A stretch of DNA of 64,000 nucleotides from Cacconaster sp045599325 (GCA_045599325.1 JAZRVT010000021.1:5226-69225), one strand, 5' to 3'; counted from the stretch's first letter, positions 31,386 through 40,736 are shown. Notes: generated by a model from the sequence alone, not told the origin. Made by a program: numbers and translations.

Positions 31386-32822
31386 ATGAAGAAACCCGGT
31401 TTATTCTTATCATTGGTTCCAATCCTCACGCTGATTATCTTCCTTTTCCTCGGCGTGAGACTGTTCGGCGAGGATCTCACTGGAGGTCCCGCCCAGATAG
31501 CGCTGCTGCTTTCGGCAGTGATCACCTGCATCATCGGAATGGCTGCCTTCAAGGTTCCCTGGGCCAGATTCGAGGATGCAATGGGAAATACGATGAAGTC
31601 GACCACAGGCGCGATATTCATTCTTTTTGCAATCGGCTGTCTGACAGCCACCTGGATGCTCTCGGGCATTGTCCCTACAATGATAGCCTACGGCTTGAAG
31701 ATCATCAACCCGAAGGTTTTCATCCTTGTCTCCTTCCTTCTCTGCGCCCTAGTTTCAGTTCTCGCGGGAAGTTCCTGGACTACAATAGGCACAATCGGTG
31801 TGGCGATGTTCACCGCCGGCACATTCGTCGGCCTGCCTTCAGGCTGGCTTGCGGGCGCCATCATATCCGGCGCATACCTCGGTGACAAGGTATCCCCGCT
31901 CAGCGACACCACCAACCTCTCGGCTTCTATGGCGGGGGCCGAACTCTACACTCACGTGAAGTTCAATATGATCACCACGCTTCCGGCGCTGGTGATATGT
32001 TTCATAGCATTCCTGGTCATCGGCTTCCTTGCCCCTGTGACCTCCGAGATCGATGTCTCCGCGGAACTCGAGGTGCTCAAGAGCACCTTCAACATCTCAC
32101 CGTGGCTGCTGCTGGTTCCGGTAGTGACCATCCTGCTCATCTACAAGAAGGTGTCAGCATTCCTGACGCTCTTCCTCTCAGCTATCGTGGGCGCTGTGGT
32201 GGCCTGGTTCGCTCAGCCGCAGATAATGCATTTCATCGTTGGCGGCCAGACCGGCCTTATGGGCTTCATCAAGGCCGCCTTCGCGATGATGTCCAACGAG
32301 ATTTCCGTCTCGACCGTCAGCCCGCTGATCACCAAGCTCGCCTCCACGGGAGGAATGGGAGCAATGGTCGACACAGTCTGGCTGATCATCGCCGTGATGG
32401 CTTTCAGCGGCGCATTCACTGCCAGCGGAATGCTCGGCTCCATCACTGAAAGGCTCGTAGGGTCAATAAAGTCCCTGACCGGGCTTGTCACCACTACGGT
32501 AGTGACCTGCATCTTCTGCAACCTGACTCTTTCTGACCAGTATATGGCCATCCTTGTTCCTGGAAATATGTTCAAGGATGTCTACAGGAAGTTCGGCCTG
32601 GCGCCTGAGATGCTCAGCCGCACCCTGCAGGACTCCGCTACCGTGAGTTCGGTGCTGGTGCCGTGGAACACCTGTGCTGTGGTGCAGTCCACAGTCCTCG
32701 GCATAGCTACATTAGATTACCTGCCGTTCTCGCTCTTCTGCCTTATCGCGCCTTTCATCGCAATCATAATAGCGGCGCTCAACTTTAAAATCCACAGACT
32801 CCCCGAATATGAAACTCATTAG
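31386..32822 (+). CDS. nhaC: Na+/H+ antiporter NhaC
   Basis: A 478-residue inner-membrane Na+/H+ antiporter. Family landmarks are 'AIFILFAIGCLTATWMLSGIVPTMIAYGL', 'SVLAGSSWTTIGTIGVAMFTAG', 'GAIISGAYLGDKVSPLSDTTNLSASMAG' and 'LQDSATVSSVLVPWNTCAVVQSTVLG', all typical of NhaC. It expels sodium in exchange for protons, which fits an organism using Na+ symporters. It starts one base after corA and overlaps the next gene by 14 bases. Confidence 0.94.
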   Translation: MKKPGLFLSLVPILTLIIFLFLGVRLFGEDLTGGPAQIALLLSAVITCIIGMAAFKVPWARFEDAMGNTMKSTTGAIFILFAIGCLTATWMLSGIVPTMIAYGLKIINPKVFILVSFLLCALVSVLAGSSWTTIGTIGVAMFTAGTFVGLPSGWLAGAIISGAYLGDKVSPLSDTTNLSASMAGAELYTHVKFNMITTLPALVICFIAFLVIGFLAPVTSEIDVSAELEVLKSTFNISPWLLLVPVVTILLIYKKVSAFLTLFLSAIVGAVVAWFAQPQIMHFIVGGQTGLMGFIKAAFAMMSNEISVSTVSPLITKLASTGGMGAMVDTVWLIIAVMAFSGAFTASGMLGSITERLVGSIKSLTGLVTTTVVTCIFCNLTLSDQYMAILVPGNMFKDVYRKFGLAPEMLSRTLQDSATVSSVLVPWNTCAVVQSTVLGIATLDYLPFSLFCLIAPFIAIIIAALNFKIHRLPEYETH

Positions 32823-34452
32823 AAACCTTTCCGCTGCTGTCGTGCTTCTGACGGCATCCTTTGCGCTCCTTTCAGCACAGACGGCCCTCTATCCTTATGA
32901 CAGCGACCTCGACAGAGAGGGCAGCTGCACTTCCATAATGGTAGGAAAGAAGGCATCTTCCGACGGCTCAGTGATGACAGCCCACGCCTGCGACTCCTAC
33001 TACCGCACCTATGTCACTATCGAACCGCGCAAGACCTTCGCCGAAGGCGAACTCGAGCCGCTCTATTTCAATGCGCTCCACAAGGAGGAACCGTGGGATC
33101 CGCGCCGCGTCTCAGAGACCGGGAAGATTGTCCCTCCGAAGAGCGAGACCTACCGGTTCCTGAACACCGCTTACCCTTGTATGAGCGAGAAGCAGCTGGC
33201 TATCGGCGAGACCACATTCGACGGCAACCGCAGCCTGCTCAACCGCAACGGCCTCTTCTGGATCGAAGAACTGGAACGCATCGCCCTCGAGTACTGTGAC
33301 AACGCCCGTGACGCCATCCGCCTTATGGGCAGCCTCGCGGAGAAATACGGCTACTGCGACTGGGGCGAGTGCCTCACCGTGGCTGACAAGAACGAAGTCT
33401 GGCAGTTCGAGATCAACGGCCCCGGTCCGGAAGGTCCCGGTGCAATCTGGGCTGCGCAGAGAATCCCTGACGACCACGTCGGAGTCTCCGCCAACATCGC
33501 GCGCATCGGCGAGATCGACTTCAACGACCCTGACAACTTCATGTACTGCAAGGACCTGAAGAAGAGGGCAAAGGCACTAGGTCTCTGGGACGGCAAGGGC
33601 CCTCTCAAGTTCTACAAGGTGGTCGGTGACGGCAAGCCTTTCAGCATCCGTGAGTTCTTCATCCTCAAGACTCTCTGCCCGAGCCTCGACATCAGCCTCG
33701 ACGACGAGGAGATTCCGTTCTCAGTCAAGCCTGAGAAGCCTGTCACCCCTGAGATGATGTTCGCCCTCTACCGCGAGACCTATGAAGGCACCGAGTACGA
33801 TATGACCAAGAACCTCAAGGCTACATTCCACCGCCGCGTGAAGGACCTCGACAGCAAGCCTTACCCTGAGGCATCATACAATGAGTATGACGAGACCCTC
33901 TCTCCGATCTCTCCTTTTATGTCTGCTGATATGAGGCAGATGCTCAACACCATAGCCCCGGGCATCGTAACCAACCGACGCACCATCGCTGTCATCCAGT
34001 CATCTTACACCTGGATCGCACAGTGCCGCAGCTGGCTTCCTGACGAGGTCGGCGGCGTCTGCTGGTTTGCATACGACAATGCTGCGCAGAGCCCGCGCTT
34101 CCCGATCTACGCCGGCTGCACTCAACTCCCTGAGTCTATGGGCCATTGCGGTCAGAACAGCTACCGTCCTGAAGCCGCAGTCTGGGCGTTCCGCGAGACC
34201 AACCGCATCGCCACCATCTACTGGGACAAGACCCGCCGGCTCCTCGAGCCTGCCCAGGCACAGTTCGAGAAGATGATGCTCCAGCAGGACAAGCTCGTCC
34301 AGGAGGAGGTTGTCAGCCTCATCGGCGAGGGCAGGAGGGAAGAGGCAGTCGAGGTGCTCAACAAGCAGACTGACAGCTTCTTCAATATGGTCGCCGGAAA
34401 ATGGAAAGATCTCAAGGGCAGAGTCCTCGAGATCTTCGTCCGCAGTATGTAG
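32809..34452 (+). CDS. C69-family dipeptidase (second), secreted
   Basis: A 547-residue C69 peptidase with signal peptide (MKLIRNLSAAVVLLTASFALLSAQ). The nucleophile is Cys40 in EGSCTSIMVGKKASSDGSVMTAHACDS; here a 16-residue propeptide separates it from the signal cleavage site, unlike the paralogue at 1429, where the Cys follows the signal directly. 'CRSWLPDEVGGVCWFAYDNAAQSP' is shared by both. It probably cleaves dipeptides in the periplasm for amino-acid supply. The ATG lies inside nhaC (14-base overlap), so translation may be coupled. Codon choice is strongly biased to C/G-ending codons (CTC, GAG, AAG), suggesting high expression. Confidence 0.92.
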   Translation: MKLIRNLSAAVVLLTASFALLSAQTALYPYDSDLDREGSCTSIMVGKKASSDGSVMTAHACDSYYRTYVTIEPRKTFAEGELEPLYFNALHKEEPWDPRRVSETGKIVPPKSETYRFLNTAYPCMSEKQLAIGETTFDGNRSLLNRNGLFWIEELERIALEYCDNARDAIRLMGSLAEKYGYCDWGECLTVADKNEVWQFEINGPGPEGPGAIWAAQRIPDDHVGVSANIARIGEIDFNDPDNFMYCKDLKKRAKALGLWDGKGPLKFYKVVGDGKPFSIREFFILKTLCPSLDISLDDEEIPFSVKPEKPVTPEMMFALYRETYEGTEYDMTKNLKATFHRRVKDLDSKPYPEASYNEYDETLSPISPFMSADMRQMLNTIAPGIVTNRRTIAVIQSSYTWIAQCRSWLPDEVGGVCWFAYDNAAQSPRFPIYAGCTQLPESMGHCGQNSYRPEAAVWAFRETNRIATIYWDKTRRLLEPAQAQFEKMMLQQDKLVQEEVVSLIGEGRREEAVEVLNKQTDSFFNMVAGKWKDLKGRVLEIFVRSM

Positions 34453-34458
34453 CTGCCT

Positions 34459-35472
34459 TTAGAATTCGAAATCCTTCGACACAGGGAAGAGGCCGTAGAG
34501 ACCGCCTGTGTGGATGAAAAGAATATTCTCTGCGTCCTGGAGCTTTCCTCCGGGACGCATTTCGTTTACCATCCCGTAGGTTGCCTTGCCAGTGTAGACA
34601 GGGTCGAAGACGACTCCCTCGAGCTTTGCGAGATGCTTGATGTGCTCCAGCTCCTCCGGACGGCTGAGCGCGTAGCCCCGGCCAACATAACCTTCGATGA
34701 ACTCGAAATCAGTGTCCTTGATGGAAGCGGCGGCCTCATCGGCCTTTGCCTGGCTTATCTCTCCGAGTTCGACAAGATAAGGGAGGGCATCCTTGCTGAT
34801 GCGTTCCGAAATCTTCTGGAAATAGGGCTCGTCGTCGCATACGCAGACTCCGGCGATTCTCCTGCCGTAGCCGTTGATGATGTTAGAGAGCTGGAGACCT
34901 GAACTTGTTCCTCCCGAACCGGTCGCCGTGATGATGGTGTCGAAGGTGACGCCGAGTTCCTTCTCCTGCTCGACGATTTCCTTGAGGGCGAAGTAGTAGC
35001 CGCAGGTGCCGACTCCGAACGATGCTCCTTCAGGAATGATGTACGGCCGGTATCCCTGAGCGGCGTATTCGTCCGCCATCTGCTGCATTATCTCAGCGCG
35101 GTGGTTGCTGTATTCCTCTCTGTTGCAGAATTTCACATCTGCACCGAGCAGAAGGTCGAGGAAATAGTTGCCCTCCACAGGAGGCTTGTCGCTGATGCGC
35201 AGGAGCACAGCTGACTTCATCCCGAAATGAGTGGCCACGGAGACTGTGGCACGGCAGTGGTTGGACTGGATTCCGCCGCAGGTGATAAGCAGGTTGCACC
35301 CCTTCTCAATGGCTTCAGCCACTGCAAATTCAAGTTTACGGACCTTGTTTCCGGACCATTCGCTGCCGGTCTGGTCGTCACGCTTGATGTAGATATTCTT
35401 TCCGGCTTCCGCGCTCCAGCGCTCCATCCGGGTGATTTTGGTAGGCAGATTTGCCAGTTGCAGTTTCTTCAT
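34459..35472 (-). CDS. D-cysteine desulfhydrase / ACC deaminase family PLP enzyme
   Basis: A 337-residue fold-type II PLP enzyme. 'IYIKRDDQTGSEWSGNKVRKLEFAVAEA' holds the PLP lysine (Lys43 in SGNK); 'LITCGGIQSNHCRATVSVATHFGM' carries the SNH motif; 'ATGSGGTSSGL' is the phosphate-binding loop; 'FDPVYTGKATYGM' and 'FIHTGGLYGLF' close the active site. These match D-cysteine desulfhydrase (DcyD) and 1-aminocyclopropane-1-carboxylate deaminase; the former (D-Cys to pyruvate, H2S and NH3) is more usual in gut anaerobes. It is cytoplasmic, monocistronic, and convergent with the C69 peptidase gene (6-base gap). Confidence 0.88.
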   Translation of the reverse strand: MKKLQLANLPTKITRMERWSAEAGKNIYIKRDDQTGSEWSGNKVRKLEFAVAEAIEKGCNLLITCGGIQSNHCRATVSVATHFGMKSAVLLRISDKPPVEGNYFLDLLLGADVKFCNREEYSNHRAEIMQQMADEYAAQGYRPYIIPEGASFGVGTCGYYFALKEIVEQEKELGVTFDTIITATGSGGTSSGLQLSNIINGYGRRIAGVCVCDDEPYFQKISERISKDALPYLVELGEISQAKADEAAASIKDTDFEFIEGYVGRGYALSRPEELEHIKHLAKLEGVVFDPVYTGKATYGMVNEMRPGGKLQDAENILFIHTGGLYGLFPVSKDFEF

Positions 35473-35481
35473 AACTCTTTA

Positions 35482-35511
35482 TTGAAATATGAAGTAAAGA
35501 TACTAAATTTG
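35482..35511 (+). promoter_or_regulatory. Promoter of the golvesin-domain amidase gene
   Basis: TTG (35482-35484), 19-base spacer, TAAATTTG (35504-35511); ATG at 35538. Confidence 0.6.
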
Positions 35512-35537
35512 TATGACAACTCTAACCTGGAACCGCA

Positions 35538-38500
35538 ATGAAAAAAACTCTTGTTGCAATCGCGGCCTTGCTTGCGTCAGCCGCTCTCTCATTCGCCCAG
35601 CCGAAAGCCCCCGAGGCCTTCAAGCCGATGGGCGATTCAATTTCAAACTATCTCAGGAACAATACTCTTGTCCGTTCACGTGTCTCTGTGAAAGATGTCG
35701 TGAAGGGCAAGAAGACTCTTGATATCTATCTGAGCGACGGAATCTCCGACTTTCCGATCCGCGACAAGGAGTATGCTGACATCTATGCCATCGCCCGCGG
35801 ACTCCTCCCTGAGGAGTATGCTTCATATGCCGGCAAGGTCCGCATCTTCGGCGCCGGCGTGGCGCTCGAGAACCTCAAGAGCAACTTCTACTCCGAGAAG
35901 AGGGACGCCACCCCTGTCAAGGAGCACGAGAAGTATGCTGAGAAGTATCACAGGAAACTCGCGGCTCCGCTTGTGAAGAACACTTCAAAGCCTTATTCCG
36001 TGGACAAAGGGCTGCAGAACAGGCATATCGCTATGTGGCAGAGCCACGGATTCTATTTCGAGACTTCCCTCAAGCGCTGGGAGTGGCAGCGCGCCCGCTG
36101 CTGGCAGACCGTGGAGGACCTCTACACTCAGAGCTATGTGCTTCCTTTCCTCGTGCCTATGCTCGAGAATGCCGGCGCTGTCGTGATGCTTCCGCGCGAG
36201 CGCGACTGGAACGTCTACGAGCAGGTGGTCGACAACGACGACCCGCTGAGCGCATACCGTGAGACAGGTGCGTGGGGCGACGCTCCGGAGAAGGGCTTCG
36301 CTAATCCGAAGGAGACTTATACTTTCGGCGAGAACCCGTTCAAGATGGGTACCGCACGTATGGCGAAGGCCGCAGGCAAGGATACCCCGAAGAGCACTGT
36401 CCACTGGATTCCGAACATCCCTGCGGCATCATCGCTCACAGGCCCGGTCGCAGTCTATGTCTCTTACCAGACCGTGAAGAACAGCACGACTGCAGCTCAC
36501 TATACAGTCAGGCACAAGGGCGGCGAGACCACTTTCAGCGTCAACCAGCAGATGGGCGGCGGCACCTGGATCTTCCTCGGCAAGTTCGAGTTCGAGGAGG
36601 GCGCTCTTCCTGAGCAGGGTGTCTGGCTCACCAACGAGACAGAGGCCGCAGGCAGCTTCGTGACTGCAGACGCTGTCAAGTTCGGCGGCGGAATGGGCAA
36701 CATCGCGCGCAAGCCTGACACTGACATCGACCGCAACGGCGACCCTGTCGAGTTCGAGACGCTCCCTGAGGTTTCCGGATACCCGCGCTTCACCGAGGGC
36801 TCACGCTACTGGCTGCAGTGGGCCGGCTACGTCGACTCCGTCTATTCCTACAGCCACGGCGTCAACGACTATAACGACGACTATATGTCACGTCCGCGCT
36901 GGGTCAACGCCCTCCTCGGCGGATCGTACATCAACCCTAAGGCTCCGGGATACAATATCCCTGTCGACCTTTCATTCGCCTTCCATTCAGACGCCGGCAA
37001 TGTGCTCGACGACTCGATCATCGGCACACTCTCCATCTACACAAGACTCTCCAACGACAAGGACACCTATGTCAACAAGGAGAGCCGCAACAATGTGCGT
37101 GAGCTCGCCGACATCGTCCAGACCGAAATCGTCAATGACATCCGTGCCAGCTACGAGCCGAAGTGGGCGCGCCGCCAGCTCTGGGACCGCTCCTATGCTG
37201 AGAGCCGTATCCCTGAGGTTCCGGGAATGCTCCTCGAGCTTCTCTCGCACCACAACCTCGCAGATATGCGCTACGGCCTCGACCCTTCATTCAGGTTCAC
37301 CGTCTCCCGCTCAATATATAAAGGTATGGTCAAGTATCTGGCCTACATCAACAATTTCGAATACTGCATCCAGCCGCTTCCTGTCTCCGCTTTCTCTTCA
37401 AGCCTCAGCGGAAGCGAGCTGACTCTCTCCTGGGCTCCGACGCCGGACCCTGCTGAGGAGACCGCCGTCCCTTCAGGATATGTGGTCTACTCCCGCATCG
37501 ATGAGGGAGGCTTCGACAACGGACAGCTGGTTTCCGGCACAAGCTTCAAGGCAACCCTCGAGCCGGGCCACATCTACAGCTTCAAGGTCTCCGCTGTCAA
37601 TGACGGCGGCGAGAGCTTCCCGAGCGAGATACTTTCAGCCGGCATCGTTTCCAAGGATGCCCCTGTGGCACTGGTGGTCAACAACTTCAACAGGGTCAGC
37701 GCTCCTGTAAGCTTCGCTTCGCGCGACTCCTCATACGCAGGCTTCCAGAACGGGCTTGACTCAGGCGTGCCATACGGCTGGGACATCTCATTCATCGGCC
37801 CTCAGTATGAGTTCCGCCGCCATATCGACTGGACTGACGACGACAGCTGCGGTTTCGGCTCGTCAAGTTCAGATTATGAGACCCGCCCGATTGCAGGAAA
37901 CACCTTCGACTATCCGTATATCCACGGCAAGGCCCTGATGGCGGCAGGCTACAGCTTCATCTCCTCCAACCGCGCAGCGGTGGAGCAGGGAAGTGTCTCC
38001 GCAAAGGGATTCGATATGCTCGACGTGATCTGCGGCAAGCAGGTGACCACCCAGGTGGGACGCAAGGGCGCCTGCGAGCTCAAGTACCCTATCTTCACAA
38101 AGGGTATCCAGAAACTCATAAGCGACTATGCCGCTGCAGGAGGCAACATCTTCATCTCAGGCGCTAACATCGCTTCTGACCTCTGGGAGCCGGTCTTCGG
38201 CTATGAGGTTACCGACGAGATGAGCAAGGAGAGTGTCGAGCCTGCAAAGAAGTTTGTCCAGGAGGTGCTTCACTACCGCTGGATGACCAACCAGGCAACC
38301 CAGACTCCGCGTTTCCGCGTCGTGCAGAACAATCTCGGAGTCCCTGCTGACGGCAGCCGCTTCACCTGGCAGAACCTTCCTAACCAGGAAATCTACTGCG
38401 TGGAGGCTCCGGATGCTCTTGTCCCTGTCGGAAAGGGTGCTTACACTCTCTGCCGCTATGAGAACACAATCTCCGCTGCGGTGGCATACAAGGGTGACTA

Positions 38501-38591
38501 CAAGGTTGTCTCTCTCGGCGTTCCGTTCGAGGTCATCGCTGAGAACGGCCGGCTGATGCAGCTCATCGCCGGATTCTTCAAGGGAGAATAG
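35538..38591 (+). CDS. Large secreted Amidase_3-like protein with golvesin and FN3 domains
   Basis: A 1017-residue exported protein (signal MKKTLVAIAALLASAALSFAQ). Residues about 160-232 and 475-600 look like the two halves of an N-acetylmuramoyl-L-alanine amidase (Amidase_3) fold: 'IAMWQSHG' (His170), 'LENAGAVVMLPRERD', then 'LSFAFHSDAG' (His483), 'NNVRELADIVQTEIV' and 'PGMLLELLSHHNLADM' (Glu567). Between them, about 255-385, is a golvesin C-terminal-like beta domain ('AVYVSYQTVKNSTTAAHYTVRHKGGETTFSVNQQ', 'VTADAVKFGGG'). A fibronectin type III domain follows (about 625-715), then an unassigned C-terminal domain of about 290 residues. Databases often name such proteins 'xanthan lyase'; the residues visible favour a zinc amidase acting on cell-wall peptides. 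Confidence 0.75.
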   Translation: MKKTLVAIAALLASAALSFAQPKAPEAFKPMGDSISNYLRNNTLVRSRVSVKDVVKGKKTLDIYLSDGISDFPIRDKEYADIYAIARGLLPEEYASYAGKVRIFGAGVALENLKSNFYSEKRDATPVKEHEKYAEKYHRKLAAPLVKNTSKPYSVDKGLQNRHIAMWQSHGFYFETSLKRWEWQRARCWQTVEDLYTQSYVLPFLVPMLENAGAVVMLPRERDWNVYEQVVDNDDPLSAYRETGAWGDAPEKGFANPKETYTFGENPFKMGTARMAKAAGKDTPKSTVHWIPNIPAASSLTGPVAVYVSYQTVKNSTTAAHYTVRHKGGETTFSVNQQMGGGTWIFLGKFEFEEGALPEQGVWLTNETEAAGSFVTADAVKFGGGMGNIARKPDTDIDRNGDPVEFETLPEVSGYPRFTEGSRYWLQWAGYVDSVYSYSHGVNDYNDDYMSRPRWVNALLGGSYINPKAPGYNIPVDLSFAFHSDAGNVLDDSIIGTLSIYTRLSNDKDTYVNKESRNNVRELADIVQTEIVNDIRASYEPKWARRQLWDRSYAESRIPEVPGMLLELLSHHNLADMRYGLDPSFRFTVSRSIYKGMVKYLAYINNFEYCIQPLPVSAFSSSLSGSELTLSWAPTPDPAEETAVPSGYVVYSRIDEGGFDNGQLVSGTSFKATLEPGHIYSFKVSAVNDGGESFPSEILSAGIVSKDAPVALVVNNFNRVSAPVSFASRDSSYAGFQNGLDSGVPYGWDISFIGPQYEFRRHIDWTDDDSCGFGSSSSDYETRPIAGNTFDYPYIHGKALMAAGYSFISSNRAAVEQGSVSAKGFDMLDVICGKQVTTQVGRKGACELKYPIFTKGIQKLISDYAAAGGNIFISGANIASDLWEPVFGYEVTDEMSKESVEPAKKFVQEVLHYRWMTNQATQTPRFRVVQNNLGVPADGSRFTWQNLPNQEIYCVEAPDALVPVGKGAYTLCRYENTISAAVAYKGDYKVVSLGVPFEVIAENGRLMQLIAGFFKGE

Positions 38592-39736
38592 TGAAAAGGA
38601 TCCTCTGCACCGTCGCCCTGGCGGCCGTCATCGTTATGACGGCTGTCGAGGGGACGTGGGGGACTCCGATGCACAGCAGCCCGTTCTTTGTGGCTGCTGT
38701 TTTTCTTATGATGGTCCTGCTGGTCGTCAGGATTGTGGAGGAACTGCGGATGCGCTCTGACCGGGTGGCTGCGGATGGCGTCCTGACGGGGCTGCTGAGC
38801 CACTGCGGGGCTTTTGTCCTCTGTCTGGGGTCGCTGCTGGGCTCTGTCAGTATGGCCGACGTGCAGATGGTGGCCATAGAGGGGCAGCCCTGTGATACCG
38901 CATATTCCCGCGACGGCAGTATGGTGCGGCTGCCGTTCAGTGTCACTCTGAAGGAGTTCCGCACCGATTATTATGAGGATGGCGTCAGCCCGAAGCAGTA
39001 CAGCAGCACCTTCACCGTTGACGGCCGTGAACTGCTGACCTCTGTCAACCATCCCTGCCGGTACGGCGGCTACCGCTTCTATCAGCTTGATTATGACCGG
39101 GACAGGGGAGAGTATTCTGTCCTGAAGCTGGTCCGCGACCCGTGGCTCCCGCTGGTCTATGCCGGTTTGGTCCTGCTTGCCGCGGGCGCTCTGCTGCAGC
39201 TGCGCCGCAGCTGGAAGGGACGGTGGCTCTTTGCTGTCATCCTGGCCGTAGCCGCGGCCTTCACTCTGATTTCTGTGGCCCGCATCAATTTCGGCACTCT
39301 TGTGCCTGCGCTCAGAAGCCTGTGGTTCATACCGCATCTGGCACTCTATATGATTGCCTATGCCTCGCTTGCCATTGCTCTGGTGCTCTGCATACTGTCT
39401 CTCACCGGGGCCGGCACCGGGAAGCTTGGTTCTCTTGGCTCTCTTGCCTCAAGGCTCTCTTCCACTGCTTCGTCGCTGCTGCTTCTCGGGATGGTCTGCG
39501 GTGCGGTCTGGGCGGATGTGGCCTGGGGCCACTGGTGGACGTGGGATGCGAAGGAGTGCTGGGCGGCTGTGACCTGGCTGCTGACTGTCGCCGGGACCCA
39601 TCTCCCTGACTCCCTCCGCAAGCGGCGCTCTACGCTGCTTGTCTGCATCATTCTTTCATTCCTGGCAATGCAGGTGGCCTGGTATGGCGTCGGCTACCTT
39701 CCGGCCTCCCTGACCAGCCTGCACACTTACAGATAG
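38591..39736 (+). CDS. Cytochrome c biogenesis protein, ResB-like/CcsA fusion
   Basis: A 381-residue membrane protein for haem handling in system II cytochrome c maturation. The N-terminal part (two helices, then a periplasmic segment about 85-180 with 'VMLKEFRTDYYEDG'-like and 'CRYGGYRFYQLDYDRD') resembles ResB; the C-terminal part has several helices and the haem-binding tryptophan-rich motif WGHWWTWDAKECWA (about 317-330) of CcsA/CcmC proteins, flanked by 'FIPHLALYMIAYASLAIAL' and 'GTHLPDSLRKRRS' with the expected histidines. It starts with GTG at 38591, sharing one base with the upstream stop (TAGTG). No cytochrome or nrf genes are nearby in the window. Confidence 0.85.
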   Translation: MKRILCTVALAAVIVMTAVEGTWGTPMHSSPFFVAAVFLMMVLLVVRIVEELRMRSDRVAADGVLTGLLSHCGAFVLCLGSLLGSVSMADVQMVAIEGQPCDTAYSRDGSMVRLPFSVTLKEFRTDYYEDGVSPKQYSSTFTVDGRELLTSVNHPCRYGGYRFYQLDYDRDRGEYSVLKLVRDPWLPLVYAGLVLLAAGALLQLRRSWKGRWLFAVILAVAAAFTLISVARINFGTLVPALRSLWFIPHLALYMIAYASLAIALVLCILSLTGAGTGKLGSLGSLASRLSSTASSLLLLGMVCGAVWADVAWGHWWTWDAKECWAAVTWLLTVAGTHLPDSLRKRRSTLLVCIILSFLAMQVAWYGVGYLPASLTSLHTYR

Positions 39737-39831
39737 CGGCTTCGCAGCGGGAGAAAATGTGGTCCCGGTCACCTGCGTCGGCGGGCGGGCTCACTTCCTA
39801 TTCGATGCCTTCGCTGCGGAACCCCAGTGAA
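39737..39831. repeat. Convergent intergenic region with a possible dispersed repeat
   Basis: Bases 39737-39762 (beginning CGGCTTCGCAGCGGGAG, ending ATGTGG) are nearly repeated at 63852-63878 at the other end of the window. CTTCGCTGCGG also occurs at 39809-39819. CGCAGCG and CGCTGCG could pair within the region. No T-run terminator is seen. Confidence 0.35.
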
Positions 39832-40668
39832 TCAGTGCTTCAGGCTTTTGTAGTCGTCTTCGGCTTTGATCTTGTTGATGATGGTGGTGACGGTGCGGTA
39901 GATTTCGCCGTTTTCGCGGTAGTCTGCCTTGCAGATGAAATTCACGCGGTCCTGGCGAAGCAGCTTGCGGGCAGTCTCCGACTTGCGGGTGTCCGATTCA
40001 TTGAAGACAGCAATCGAATTGCCGCCGAACATCTTGACAATCTTCATGCAAGGTATGTCAGTAGTTCCGTCTCCCAGGTAGATCATATTGCTGAAAGGCA
40101 CCGGCTTGTCATCCTCTGCCTGGCTCTCGTTCACCTTGGTGTTGTCACTGATGTCCAGAATGCCCTTGGCAATCTTGAAGAGGAACTGAGTCTTGCCGGT
40201 GTAGTCCACGGCCACGGCAGGCCAGACTGCCACGCCCGATTCGTCATACCAGAACGAGCAGGCGAAAATCTTCTTGAACTCCCCGGCGATAGGGGTGCCC
40301 TCGATGAGTTCGGTCTGTCCGGAGGAGTTGATGTAGTGCTCCACGTTCACCCCGTGCTCCTCGCCGTAGCGGTTGATGAGCGAGAACCACTCCCTGACTC
40401 CTTCAAAGAGCTCGATATGCTTGCCGAAAGAGACAAACGACTCGCGTGTGAGGGAGATGCCCTTGTCCTTCGCCTCATCGATCATCAGTTTCATATAGGA
40501 GAGGATGCTGCTGACCTCCTGTCCCTCCGGGACCTGGTTGCTCTTTGTCCAGAACTCGTCCGGAGTCTGCCCGATGGCCTGGATGAAGCCGAACTCCTGC
40601 ATATTGCCCGGGGAGAGAGTTCCGTCGAAGTCGTAGATGAGCGCTACTGTCGGTTTCTTTCTGTTCAT
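39832..40668 (-). CDS. HAD-family phosphatase
   Basis: A 278-residue cytoplasmic haloacid-dehalogenase phosphatase. Motif I is DFDGTLSPG (13-21, nucleophile Asp13); motif IV is 'YLGDGTTDIPCMK'. The cap region 'EFWTKSNQVPEGQEVSSILSYMKLMIDEA' matches the HAD subfamily common in Bacteroides annotated simply as haloacid dehalogenase-like hydrolase. The substrate is unknown. The start ATG at 40668 must be correct because motif I begins 12 residues later; it is only 5 bases after the -7 element, so the mRNA would be leaderless. A 312-codon frame on the opposite strand is a shadow. Confidence 0.9.
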   Translation of the reverse strand: MNRKKPTVALIYDFDGTLSPGNMQEFGFIQAIGQTPDEFWTKSNQVPEGQEVSSILSYMKLMIDEAKDKGISLTRESFVSFGKHIELFEGVREWFSLINRYGEEHGVNVEHYINSSGQTELIEGTPIAGEFKKIFACSFWYDESGVAVWPAVAVDYTGKTQFLFKIAKGILDISDNTKVNESQAEDDKPVPFSNMIYLGDGTTDIPCMKIVKMFGGNSIAVFNESDTRKSETARKLLRQDRVNFICKADYRENGEIYRTVTTIINKIKAEDDYKSLKH

Positions 40669-40673
40669 AAGGG

Positions 40674-40681
40674 CAAATATA
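40674..40681 (-). promoter_or_regulatory. -7 element of the HAD gene
   Basis: Minus-strand TATATTTG, with its G at 40674 and the ATG at 40668. The expected start of transcription falls on the start codon. Confidence 0.55.
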
Positions 40682-40706
40682 GAAAAAATGAGTAAATTCG
40701 CGGAAC

Positions 40707-40732
40707 AAAAAAAGAGCCGCTCAAGGCGACTC
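40707..40732 (-). terminator. Terminator of tRNA-Val
   Basis: Minus strand: GAGTCGC, loop CTTGA, GCGGCTC (one mismatch), then seven T. It lies 4 bases after the tRNA 3' end. Confidence 0.8.
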
Positions 40733-40736
40733 TCTG

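Noticed and set aside
39757..40695. 312-codon frame on the plus strand, longer than the minus-strand gene it overlaps
   Set aside because: The minus-strand frame has clear HAD motifs (DFDGTLSPG, GDGTTDIP), promoter and normal length; the plus frame has no recognisable domain and arises from codon bias.
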